64,000 nt of DNA, from positions 16,858,809 through 16,922,808 of the forward strand of contig OX439010.1 in the NCBI GenBank assembly GCA_949316495.1, given 5' to 3'. This stretch comes from Amphiduros pacificus (taxonomy: Eukaryota; Annelida; Polychaeta; Phyllodocida; Hesionidae). This document shows, one piece after another, positions 1 to 9,346 of this stretch (position 1 is its first letter; the number at the start of each line of letters is the position of its first letter). Under the pieces are notes generated by a model. It saw only the letters and a list, made by a program, of their open reading frames with translations. It searched no databases and was not told the DNA's origin. A program made the translations under genes and the position numbers.

Positions 1-25
1 TATACACGAGTAAATACGGCAAGTG
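1..25. repeat. fragment of a TATACACGAGT-type transposon end
   Basis: The first bases, TATACACGAGTAAATACGG, resemble 34852-34885, where TATACACGAGT and a related TATACACAAGTAATTACGG follow a GGGGTCGTC stretch. It looks like the end of a dispersed DNA transposon cut by the window edge. The family is not identified. Confidence 0.3.
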
Positions 26-41
26 GCAGATATTAGACATT

Positions 42-1736
42 TTATGGTTTTTTATCAGATCTTGTATGTTTTCTTTTATGACTATTCAAATTACTCGACT
101 GATTAAATCTTTTGTCACATTGATCACAACTGTATGGCTTCTCTCCTGTATGTGTCCTTTTATGAATTCTCAAACCACAAGAATTAGAAAATGTTTTGTT
201 ACAATCATCACATTTTAATGTCTTCTCTTTTGTATGTGTTTTCATATGTTCTTTCACACTACTGGATTTAATGAAACTTTTGTCACACACACTACAACTG
301 AATGGCTTCTCTCCTGTATGTCTCCTTCTATGAATTTTCATATCACCAGAACGACTAAACGTCTTGTCACAAAAGTCACAACTAAATGGTTTCTCTCCTG
401 TATGTGTTCTTCTATGTTCTTTCAAATTCCCTAACCTACTGAAACTTTTATCACATAAATCACAATTAATCATTTTCTCTCCTGTGTGTATTCTCACATG
501 AGTTTTTAAAACACTGGCAGAATAGAAAGTATTGTTACAATAATCACAACTAAAAGGTTTCTCTCCTGTGTGTATCTTTTTATGTTCTTTCAGATTACCA
601 GAAGTAATGAAAGTTTTGTCACATAAATCACAGCAGTACAAGTTTTCTCCTGTGTGTCTTTTCATATGTTGTTTTAGCAGAAAAGAGTGTGCGTAACTTT
701 TGCCACATTCATCACAAATGAATCGCTCAGCTCCTGTATGTTTTCCCATGTGAATTTTCAAACTTTTGAAGAGAGCGTAAGTTTTGTCACAATGAACACA
801 AGAAAATGTTTTTTTTCCTGTGTGTACAATTACATGAAGTTTCAAATCATTGCAAGTGAGGAATTTTTTGTCACAAAGCCCACAACCGTATGGCTTTTCT
901 CCTGCATGGATTTTAAGGTGTGATCTTAATAAACTTTCTTGGGAAAATGTTTTGTTGCATTGATCACAACTGACTGGCCTCTCTCCTTTGTGTTTCATAG
1001 AAAGGTTTTCTCCTGTGTGTTTCTTCATATGGTTTTCCAACGTTCTGATTTGTGAATACCTTTTGCTGCACAGATGACAAGCAAACAGTTTCTTTTTGAT
1101 CAGGATTTCATTACTCATATTTGAATTATCTGGAATTTCACCTGTGTCAGGTATTATCGGTGTTATAATCACAGGTGAACAAGATCTTACATTATTTTGA
1201 CAATCCCCAGGTTCTTCATTATCTACTTTTGTCTCATATTCTCTTTGCATGCTTAATAATTCACTCTTCACAGATGACTGGAAAGTATTATTTTGTTCCA
1301 CCTTTTCAGTTTTGACTGTTGCAGCCTCCACTGTGGGCATAACATGCTGAATTTGATTTTCTTGTATTTGCTCATTTGAATCCAATTCTTGAGCATGATG
1401 CATCCCATGTTCACTTTTCATGCATGACTGGTCAGTGAAATCAGACTCACTTTTCACACTTTGATGATCCTGGCTGTCATCCTCAAGTTTTGTGCATAAC
1501 AGTTCACAGTTTTCAAACTCACTTTTCATGCATGACTCATCACCGCTGTTCTCTTTTTCTTCTTTGATTGACACAGGTGTAAATATACATAATGGATTAT
1601 TGTATTTTTCATTTTTTTCATCATTAGCTGAATCATTAAGCATTGATTGTGAATCAGTGGAGTCAAAGCAGAACTCTCTCTCTTTATTTATGGGTAATTC
1701 TGTCCATCCATCTTGGTTGTCACACTTTTCTGCCAT
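42..1736 (-). CDS. ZNF-1: C2H2 zinc-finger protein, 12 fingers, 564 aa
   Basis: Likely a nuclear sequence-specific DNA-binding protein. Residues 1-217 are acidic and low in complexity. They carry six psi-K-x-E motifs (IKEE near 57, MKSE near 70, VKSE, MKSE, VKTE, VKSE) and the motif CSPVIITPI at about 186-194. Residues 218 to about 556 hold 12 complete C-x2-C-x12-H-x3-H fingers, most joined by TGEKP-like linkers. A stub between fingers 1 and 2 (TGENLSMKHKGERP) is what remains of a deleted finger that ZNF-2 still has. The ATG at 1736 is chosen because the MAE-DQDGW start is shared by most paralogues and has A at -3 and G at +4. A splice acceptor-like TATATAG lies at 1760-1761, about 24 bp upstream. 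The closest relative is ZNF-2. The DNA target is unknown. Confidence 0.9.
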   Translation of the reverse strand: MAEKCDNQDGWTELPINKEREFCFDSTDSQSMLNDSANDEKNEKYNNPLCIFTPVSIKEEKENSGDESCMKSEFENCELLCTKLEDDSQDHQSVKSESDFTDQSCMKSEHGMHHAQELDSNEQIQENQIQHVMPTVEAATVKTEKVEQNNTFQSSVKSELLSMQREYETKVDNEEPGDCQNNVRSCSPVIITPIIPDTGEIPDNSNMSNEILIKKKLFACHLCSKRYSQIRTLENHMKKHTGENLSMKHKGERPVSCDQCNKTFSQESLLRSHLKIHAGEKPYGCGLCDKKFLTCNDLKLHVIVHTGKKTFSCVHCDKTYALFKSLKIHMGKHTGAERFICDECGKSYAHSFLLKQHMKRHTGENLYCCDLCDKTFITSGNLKEHKKIHTGEKPFSCDYCNNTFYSASVLKTHVRIHTGEKMINCDLCDKSFSRLGNLKEHRRTHTGEKPFSCDFCDKTFSRSGDMKIHRRRHTGEKPFSCSVCDKSFIKSSSVKEHMKTHTKEKTLKCDDCNKTFSNSCGLRIHKRTHTGEKPYSCDQCDKRFNQSSNLNSHKRKHTRSDKKP

Positions 1737-1870
1737 GATTCTGTTTAATCCTCAATATTCTATATATAAGGAGAAAATAAACTATGTATTAAAATATTCT
1801 CACATGGCAATTACAGCTGCAATTAATCTTATAGATGTAGATTACGATAAGACTTGCGGTCTCGGACAGG

Positions 1871-1985
1871 ATTTGATTTGATTTGTGAAGTTGGCCGCTC
1901 CACTTTTGTTTTGATTTGTGATGTTGGCCGCTCCACTTTTGTTTTGATTTGTGATGTTGGCAACCCCACTTGTGTCCCATAGGCA
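1871..1985 (-). repeat. SINE-like GGCCGCTCCACTTTTGT repeat, three tandem part-copies
   Basis: Three imperfect units of about 36 bp contain TTTGATTTGTGATGTTGGCC and GCTCCACTTTTGT. The last continues into a GGCACAAAGAGCC segment. The same unit recurs upstream of ZNF-2, -4, -7, -8, -9, -10 and -15. Read on the minus strand it ends in an AAATC-type tail pointing toward the gene. Confidence 0.6.
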
Positions 1986-2224
1986 CAAAGAGCCAATACA
2001 GTATTGCTTCACATTTTGAGTGAAGATTCATATTTATCTTTCCTCAAACAGAAGCAATTTATCCTGTGGCTATTTAAGGAGCTATTTTTAGCACTTGTTA
2101 TTTAGAAGTGGGTTAATAGGCCATTGCTTTTATAAAGTACTCAGCCCATCTTCTAATTTATCACATGATATTGTAAGTCAGTGGCTATTTTAAGTAGGCA
2201 GTAGGTCAATATAGACAAGCCTAT

Positions 2225-2285
2225 ATTGTTGATTGGCAGGACTAACCTTTATTTTCTGGACTAGTGTATCTGCTGGACAAGTGTA
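2225..2285 (+). mobile_element. fragment of piggyBac-like MITE
   Basis: TTGGCAGGACTAACC followed by TTTTCTGGAC and GTGTATC matches the inside of the complete element at 24393-24701. No terminal repeats are visible here. Confidence 0.45.
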
Positions 2286-2342
2286 TTGGGGGCATTTCGA
2301 TATATTTTTTTGTAACACGGATGGTTCCTCAAAAATTGGAAC

Positions 2343-2925
2343 TATCTGTGTTATTCTGTGATCGGTACGATCATGGGGAACGTGTAGTCATATCCTGTGG
2401 GTTGTAATCCATTATTTTCTGTTGCGATTATTGTTGAAGCAACTGACGCCACCGTGGAGTTTTCGTTGTGTCCATGCGATAGATTCCAATTTGCGCATGT
2501 GCCTCAGCATATGAATACATATATAAAAGAAGTAAAACAAAAGAAGTGCGTGATGTAAACAAAGCAGAACGTTCAAAACGATTTCATCGTGGTCGCCCAT
2601 CGTTGCACAAAATTATCCTTTTAGATTGCATAGAATGCTTCCCAATCGCTAGAACAAGAAATTTTCAGTAAATTTAGTTCAAATTTGGTGTAAATTGGAC
2701 AACTAGATCAGAAATAACATGCAAAAGTCTGATCAATCTGAGCGCCTGAGCGATTAAGGCAACTTACGTAGTCGAGCCTGAAAAGGCACATTTTTGCATA
2801 AAGTTATGGTAAAAAAATCTTTCATATACCAAATTAAATGTTTTTAAAAGATGAATAAAGATAATTTTGTGTTTTTTGTTTAATTTTGTTCTGTTTGTTT
2901 TGGTTAGTTTGTTAATATTTTTTTC
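2343..2925 (+). repeat. dispersed repeat, second copy at 33566-34190
   Basis: It opens with CTGTGTTATTCTGTGATCGG and stays alignable for about 580 bp with 33566-34190, where it lies inside a hAT-like element. No coding potential is seen. It is probably a decayed internal fragment of that element. Confidence 0.55.
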
Positions 2926-3220
2926 TCATCCGTGTTAAACGTGGGTTGGCCCTTTTTCTTGTTTGACCTTTTTAATATTCATGCTTGAAATAAAATTGTT
3001 ATTTCTCTGCGATAGTCTTTTGAAAATAAGTACCCATTTTGTTATTTGGCACAATGATTAAAAAATTGCTGAATTGTGAATGCTTAAAGTTGAAAATCAA
3101 TTTCCTTGTATATAACTTGGAACCTGTCATTAGACTTATATTGTTGTATGTAAAATCTTCAGTGAAATATGAAGATTTCATTGTATTTATAAGTTTGACA
3201 AACCAAATAATGTCACTCAT

Positions 3221-3430
3221 GTGTCATTGCGTGACATTATCTGGTCATGCAGGTCATTGCATGATATTATCGGGTCACGCATGGTCATTGTGTGACATTA
3301 TCTGGTCATGCAGGTCAGTGTGTGACATTATCTGGTCACGCAGGTCATTGAGTGACATTATCTGGTCATGTACAGTTGTTGCACGACATTATGTTGTCAT
3401 GCATACCTTGTGCAAAACATGGTCATGCAA
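3221..3430 (+). repeat. tandem repeat, unit about 36 bp, six or so copies
   Basis: Units contain GTGACATTATCTGGTCATGC and GGTCATTG, with point differences between copies. The motif is a near-palindromic GACATTATCTGGTCA. It forms a reading frame of 136 aa by chance only. Confidence 0.75.
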
Positions 3431-3556
3431 TGATAAAATAGTTGGTTGACTCTTATATTACTGATACATGATCACCATAACAAGGAAGTCTTTTTTAAAA
3501 AAAGAATTTGTATACAGTTTCCTTTTTGAAAATGATATTTATATTTGTCATCATTT

Positions 3557-4354
3557 TGAAGTTGCCGTAATTGTAGAGTACAGTGACTGGCAACTGTCTG
3601 AAACTGGCAGTTGAAACTCAAGACATTTTTAACACAGTCAAACAAATAGCATACCTTTCTTTTGTGCATAAAGTTACTAATTTTCATATATTCTACATTT
3701 GCAGAAAAATATTCAAATTCTATGTTTATTTATGCAGTTGAGGTGTCTGCCAGTCTGTGACACTGACCCTCAGGTTTGTGATCTGCAGGCCCCTCAGAAG
3801 TACATATTGCTCCAAAATTCTGTGTTATAATACCCACCACTAATCGCAATTGAGCTGAATGTTGCGTCTCACATGTGATCTTGTAATTCCACTGTCTTTC
3901 AAAATGTTAAAAGTGTTTATTTGTTTTCATGGCACAAGTGATGTGCCGGAAGCCATGATGACTAAGGTAGTTAATATCACAGGTTGCCAGAGAGTGAAAG
4001 TCACCAGCCCCTCTCTGTCTCAGTCTTATATATTAACTATTAACCTATATAAAAGTAATGATGGAAGTAGAAGTTGCCGTAAATGTAGACTACACTGACT
4101 GGAATATATTCTACGTTTGAAAAATTTCAATTCTATGTTTATTTATGCAGTTGAGATGTCCGCCAGTCTGGTCTGTGACACTGACAGCCAGGTCTGAGAT
4201 CTGCAGGCCCCTCAGAAGAACATATAGCTCCAAAATGATGTGTTATAATACACACCACTAATTGCACTTGAGCTGAATGTTGTGTCTCACATGTCATCTT
4301 GTAATTCCACTGTCTTTCAAAATGTTAAATGTGTTTATTTGTTTTCATGCACAA
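3557..4354 (+). repeat. local segmental duplication (3557-3940 and 4070-4354)
   Basis: Both halves share GAAGTTGCCGTAA, the TTTATTTATGCAGTTGAG segment, the CAGGCCCCTCAGAAG segment and TGTAATTCCACTGTCTTTC in the same order. They differ by substitutions and small indels. No gene is seen in it. Confidence 0.65.
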
Positions 4355-4363
4355 GAGAATGTC

Positions 4364-4651
4364 CCAACCACTCTCTTAGCATGCTCAGTATTAACCTATA
4401 TAAAAGTAAGTGATATCGCCCTGGCTGTCCGTGGTGGAGGTCTAGAGACATGTCTGACCTAAATCCCAAACCTTAACCCTGTATCTGCTCCCTTAAGTGT
4501 TGAAATTCCAACCACTCTCTTAGCATGCTTAGTATTAACCTATATAAAAGTAAGTGATATCGCCCTGGCTGTCCGTGGTGGAGGTCTGGAGACATGTGTG
4601 ACCTAAATCCCAAACCTTAACCCTGTATCTGCTCCCTGAAGTGTTGAAATT
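4364..4651 (+). repeat. 144-bp tandem duplication
   Basis: Two nearly identical units start with CCAACCACTCTCTTAGCATG at 4364 and 4508. They differ at only a handful of positions, so the duplication is young. Confidence 0.8.
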
Positions 4652-4698
4652 CAAACTGCTATAAATTTGTCACATGTACACTGTCATAACGCTGCAAC

Positions 4699-4868
4699 CA
4701 GGGGCGGATCCAGGATTTTTTAAGCTGGGGAGGGAGGGGGGGGCTCAAATGTGCTAAAGTAAGTAGCTCCAGTCCCATAAAGTAAGGGGCTCCATGGAGT
4801 CCCATAAAGTAAGTGGCTCCAGTTCCCAAAAGCTCCCTAGCCACAGACCCCTCCTGGATCCGCCACTG
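4699..4868. mobile_element. hAT-like MITE, 170 bp
   Basis: The ends are inverted repeats: CAGGGGCGGATCCAGGA on the left and TCCTGGATCCGCCACTG on the right. Flanks GCTGCAAC and GCTACACA agree at 5 of 8 positions, fitting a worn 8-bp target duplication as in hAT elements. There is no transposase. Inside is a short tandem repeat with GTCCCATAAAGTAAG. Confidence 0.65.
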
Positions 4869-5695
4869 GCTACACAGGCTGTGTGACGAAAATTAATTTA
4901 CACATTGTTCCTCGTCGCCTCCGTTCACTTATAGTATACTAGGTCTCTCAGAACAGAGCCTTTCTTATAATATAGACTTCATTCTTGGCCTAATGCCCTG
5001 TATACTAAAAATACAATGTAAAGATAGCTGCTGGTATATAAGAGCTGCCAGTTCAAGTTTGGAAATCCAATTTATGTACATAATTACGAAACACCACAAA
5101 ATCAAAACACTATGGTGGTGGGGTTTTGTCAATTTTTACATTTTTAACAATGTTTTTTATATACAAGCCAAAATAAGGACATTATGCTTGTTTCAAAACA
5201 TTTCCTTAAAATGGCATTGCACATACTAAATTTCAGTGGTATCTACAGAAATCTCGACTGCGAGCCTAGCATAGATGACCTGAGGTGAAGGACAAGGCAT
5301 GATCAAATTACAAACTATAATTCACAATATGCTTACAACTGACAGGGCAACACATTTGCCAAGATTATTGCGAATCGGTCTCTGGAAGCTAAATCGCTCC
5401 AGGGTCCAAATCTGTAATGCCCCATTGTTAGCCATCCTTCAACCCTTTGTACTGGATCACTAGTCAACTTAAGCAAAGTTTGTTGACAATGTGTTCAATG
5501 GATGATTTGGAATTCAGTACAAGATTAATCTTCTATCAAATGGCACAGACATTTATGTAAGAAATATGAGTAATAACATTTAAAAATTTAGTGTTTAAAC
5601 ATTAACATCATATAAGGAAAGTTTGAAAATCTACTCTCACGAAAGCTTCAAGCATGTAATTCAAACAAACAAAAATGGCATCTTAAAATGATATA
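4869..5695. other. intergenic, no recognised content
   Basis: AT-rich DNA between the MITE and the 3' side of ZNF-2. I see no gene, RNA or repeat that I can name. Confidence 0.5.
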
Positions 5696-5765
5696 TTTAT
5701 TAAACTTGTCATGTTGATCACAACTTACAAAGCTTTTTCCATGCTAATCACAGCTTAAATACCAA
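5696..5765 (-). pseudogene. 3' flank of ZNF-2 with finger relics and a possible poly(A) signal
   Basis: TTTATT at 5696-5701 reads AATAAA on the gene strand, about 150 bp past the stop of ZNF-2. Next to it, on the minus strand, are two remnants of the finger core: one reads SCDQHDKF with a Cys changed to His, the other SCD-stop-HGKSF. They suggest that the ancestral array was longer. Confidence 0.4.
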
Positions 5766-5850
5766 ATGTAAAAATGTAACGAGACTTGGAAGAATTTTTT
5801 TTCAAATAGGGCAGAACGAAAGGTAGGTGTTCTTTCAATGTGCCATTTTA

Positions 5851-7575
5851 TTATTTGTCTCCAGATCCTGTATGTATTTTTTTATGACTATTCAAATGAC
5901 TCGACTGATTAAATCTTTTGTCACATTGATCACAACTGTACGGCTTCTCTCCTGTATGTGTCCTTTTATGAATTCTCAAACCACAAGAATTAGAAAATGT
6001 TTTGTTACAATCATCACACTTTAATGTCTTCTCTTTTGTATGTGTTTTCATATGTTCTTTCACACAACTGGATTTAATGAAACTTTTGTCGCACACACTA
6101 CAACTGAATGGCTTCTCTCCTGTATGTCTCCTTATATGAATTTTCATATCACCAGAACGACTAAATGTCTTGTCACAAAAGTCACAACTGAATGGTTTCT
6201 CTCCTGTATGTGTTCTTCTATGTTCTTTCAAATTTCTTAACCTACTGAAACTTTTATCACACAAATCACAATTAATCATTTTCTCTCCTGTGTGTATTCT
6301 CACATGAGTTTTTAAAACACTGGCAGAATAGAAAGTATTGTTACAATAATCACAACTAAAAGGTTTCTCTCCGGTGTGGATCTTTTTATGTTCTTTTAGA
6401 TTACCAGAAGTAACAAATGTTTTGTCACACAAATCACAGCAGTACAAGTTTTCTCCTGTGTGTCTTTTCATATGTTGTTTCAGAAGACAGGGGCGTGCAT
6501 AACTTTTGCCACATTCACCGCAAAAGAATCGCTCAGCTCCTGTATGTTTTCCCATGTGAATTTTCAAACTTTTGGAGTGAGCGTAAGTTTTGTCACAATA
6601 AACACAATGAAATGCCTTCTCCCCTTTATGTGTCATCACATGAAGTTTCAAATCACTGTTTGCGAGGAACTTTTTGTCACAAAATCTACAACTATGTAGC
6701 TTTTTTCCTGTATGGATTTTAAGGTGTGATTTTAATGAACTCGCTCGGATAAATATTTTGTCACAATGATCACAGCTGAGCTTCTCGCCATTGTGTTTCA
6801 TAACGTGGTATTCCAAACACTTGTAGTAAGTGAATTTTTTGGAACACAGATGACATTCCAAAAAGTTTCTTCCTGAGTGTACCTTCATGTGGATTACCAA
6901 CGACCGGACTTGTTGAAATCTTTTGCCACACAGATGACAAGCAAATGGCGTTTCATTACTCGTATTGGAATTACCTGGAATTTCACCTGTGTCTGGTATT
7001 ATTGGTGTTATAATCACAGGTGAACAAGATGGTACATTATTTTGACAATCCCCAGGTTCTTCATGAACTACTTTTGTCTCATATTCTCTTTGCATGCTTA
7101 ATAATTCACTCTTCACAGATGACTGGAAAGTATTATTTTGTTCCTCCTTTTCAGTTTTGACTGTTGCAGCCTCCACTGTGGGCATAACATGCTGAATTTG
7201 ATATTCTTGTATTTGCTCATTTGAATCCAATTCTTGAGCATGATGCATCCCATGTTCACTTTTCATGCATGACTGGACAGCGATATCAGACTCACTTTTC
7301 ACACTTTGATGATCCTGGCTGTCATCCTCAAGTTTTGTGCATAACAGTTCACAGTTTTCAAACTCACTTTTCAACTCATCACTGCTGTTTTGTATTTCTT
7401 CTTTGATTAATACAGGTGTAAAAATATCTAACGGTTCAATGTATTGTTTATCTGTTTCTTCATGACCTGTATCCTTCAAAACAAACTCTGAATCTGTTGT
7501 CTCAAAGGAGAACTCTTTCTCTTCTTGTGTGGGTAATTCTGTCCATCCATCCTGGTTCCCACACTGTTCTGCCAT
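5851..7575 (-). CDS. ZNF-2: C2H2 zinc-finger protein, 13 fingers, 574 aa
   Basis: Nearly identical to ZNF-1 over the N-terminal region and over the last seven fingers, but clearly different in the first fingers. The N-terminus carries IKEE, LKSE, VKSE, MKSE, VKTE and VKSE motifs, then CSPVIITPI. Thirteen complete fingers follow from about residue 215 to 565. Finger 2 (LECHLCSKKFTYYKCLEYH) is the one missing from ZNF-1. The start at 7575 matches the family MAEQ-G-QDGW start. Clean frame and intact Cys/His pairs argue for function. The target is unknown. Confidence 0.9.
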   Translation of the reverse strand: MAEQCGNQDGWTELPTQEEKEFSFETTDSEFVLKDTGHEETDKQYIEPLDIFTPVLIKEEIQNSSDELKSEFENCELLCTKLEDDSQDHQSVKSESDIAVQSCMKSEHGMHHAQELDSNEQIQEYQIQHVMPTVEAATVKTEKEEQNNTFQSSVKSELLSMQREYETKVVHEEPGDCQNNVPSCSPVIITPIIPDTGEIPGNSNTSNETPFACHLCGKRFQQVRSLVIHMKVHSGRNFLECHLCSKKFTYYKCLEYHVMKHNGEKLSCDHCDKIFIRASSLKSHLKIHTGKKLHSCRFCDKKFLANSDLKLHVMTHKGEKAFHCVYCDKTYAHSKSLKIHMGKHTGAERFFCGECGKSYARPCLLKQHMKRHTGENLYCCDLCDKTFVTSGNLKEHKKIHTGEKPFSCDYCNNTFYSASVLKTHVRIHTGEKMINCDLCDKSFSRLRNLKEHRRTHTGEKPFSCDFCDKTFSRSGDMKIHIRRHTGEKPFSCSVCDKSFIKSSCVKEHMKTHTKEKTLKCDDCNKTFSNSCGLRIHKRTHTGEKPYSCDQCDKRFNQSSHLNSHKKIHTGSGDK

Positions 7576-7680
7576 GGTTCTGTTTAATCCTTAATATTCC
7601 ATAAGGTACAAACAAACTAGGTATCTTGAATATTTATACAGGGCAATTCATTCAACAAACAACCCCATCACACAGCCATC

Positions 7681-7765
7681 AATAATTTGATTTGATTTTG
7701 ATTTCAATGTTGGCCGCTCCACTTGTGTCTCCTGGACACTCAGAGCCTATGCAGTATAAGTAGAC
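7681..7765 (-). repeat. SINE-like GGCCGCTCCACTT repeat upstream of ZNF-2
   Basis: TTGATTTTGATTT, then ATGTTGGCCGCTCCACTTG and GGACACTCAGAGCCTATGCAG. This is the gene-proximal half of the repeat best preserved at 56318-56545. Its distal half seems displaced to 8300-8460. Confidence 0.55.
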
Positions 7766-8299
7766 CATAGGATTCGCCCAACCATAGGATTGGCTGATAA
7801 TTATGAAATTGTCGTGAATACGCAAAATAAATAGAACATTGAATTTTCTTGCACAGAAAAGTTGATTTGAATAGTATGAATAAATTGCACCCATTGACAC
7901 CAATTTCGTCACAATGTGCACGTGCGTGAGTACCAGTTTGTTACAAAAGTATACAATTTGGTGCTGCTCTGTCAGTTCTTGGCCGATTTACATCATTGAG
8001 AACTCAAAATTGAGCTATTGAGCTCTTCTATTCAAATATGTAAGTCAGATGATCGATATATTAATTTTCATCTTTTGGCATAGAAGATAGGTCAGTGCGC
8101 GAAGGCTAAGATCGTATGCGCAAAGGTGTGACCTTGACTCGTAAATCTTGCAAGAATATTACATCCGATCATCGCTTTGTAAGATTAATTAATGTCAATT
8201 GTTTCTGGTAGGTATACCCCACTGTAGCACACATATAATGTACTAACCATGTTTTGTTGGATAATATAATGACTGACAAAGACCAAAATGTGTGAAATT
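7766..8299. other. intergenic stretch splitting a SINE-like repeat
   Basis: About 530 bp with no recognised gene or repeat. It separates two halves of the SINE-like unit that are adjacent at 56318-56545, so it may be an insertion. I see no clear terminal repeats. Confidence 0.35.
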
Positions 8300-8460
8300 G
8301 ACGGTTGTTGGCCCTACTACACAACATCCCCAATCAGTGTGTAGCTGTTGTATTGCATGCCTTGTGCAGGCTCTGACATTTGTTATAAGCTACCCTATCT
8401 AATTACAACCATTTGCACTGTCAATTTTGACTTTAACTCACTCCTTCATTAGGGCCTACA
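8300..8460 (-). repeat. distal half of SINE-like repeat
   Basis: Contains CCCCAATCAGTGTGTAGC, GTGCAGGCTC, AAGCTACCCTATCTAATTA and CACTCCTTC. All occur in the same order at 56430-56550. Confidence 0.5.
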
Positions 8461-8894
8461 ATCCCCTGTGCACAAATGGGCTCCTTTGCTTGATTTGGGA
8501 CAATCTCACTGACCACCCCACTTTGTTTTGACTTGATGTGTGATGTTGGCATTTATACCCATGTTCATCATCAAAATAGACTTGAAATCCACTGTTTCTA
8601 GAAAACCATGCACTGCCCATCATATTTAAATCACAACTCTGGTAGAACTTGTTCTCCAGCAACAGGTTTTCAAAAAGCCATGCATTTCTCTCTTCAACAA
8701 CAAATGCAAGGCTTGTTAGAAAAAATTAATTTGATTTTTTTTCACAATATTTTAAACAATATTACTAATTTCAGCAAGCTTAAATAATGCCTTAAGAATG
8801 AACACAGTAAGTCAGTAATCTGTTACATGCAGTTTACAGTATATCCACCAGAACCAAAACAAGTAATATACTGCAGCAAAAGAAGTTGATATTT

Positions 8895-9240
8895 TGAAGT
8901 CTGTGACCTTGGTAACAAAGGTCAAGGTCATATTTGAAAACATAAATCTGGGCCATTGGGAGATGAATATATTTTTGAAATCTTAACTACATAGGTAACA
9001 ACAAAATGTTAAAGTTTTGATAACATTTTGAGCCTATAACCTTGAAAAACAGGTCAAGGTCAACCTATTGTAGGCCTTTTTCGTGATGTATGTGGTAAAA
9101 AATCTGAAGCCTGTATCTGGAGTAACTGATTAGATACAGCAAAAAATGTTTAAGTTTTTGTTGACTGATGCACACACAGACAGACAGAGCCTAATATCAT
9201 AGCTTGCACACCACTTGGGCAGTGGGATCCAATAAAAATT
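8895..9240 (+). repeat. degenerate GGTCAAGGTCA-rich repeat
   Basis: Contains TGACCTTGGTAACAAAGGTC, AGGTCAAGGTCAACC and, near its end, ACACACAGACAGACAGAGCC. It resembles an old relative of the helentron-like elements, with the same succession of GACCTTG-GGTCAAGGTC pairs. Its ends are not definable. Confidence 0.4.
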
Positions 9241-9346
9241 GGGGAACAAAATGTTTGTTTTTGAGATAAGAACAGGAGCCATTGACACAGATGCTTGAAT
9301 ATTTCTTAAATATTATTTGAATATAATGGACAAGTCACCACATTTA

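Noticed and set aside
3221-3430. Possible CRISPR-like array
   Set aside because: Units of about 36 bp are contiguous and diverged, with no spacers, in eukaryotic DNA.
234-6722. Plus-strand frames rich in Met, Cys, Phe and Ser over the finger arrays
   Set aside because: They are antisense shadows: the finger linker and CDQCDK core read backwards as SPVCV/SCMCS repeats.
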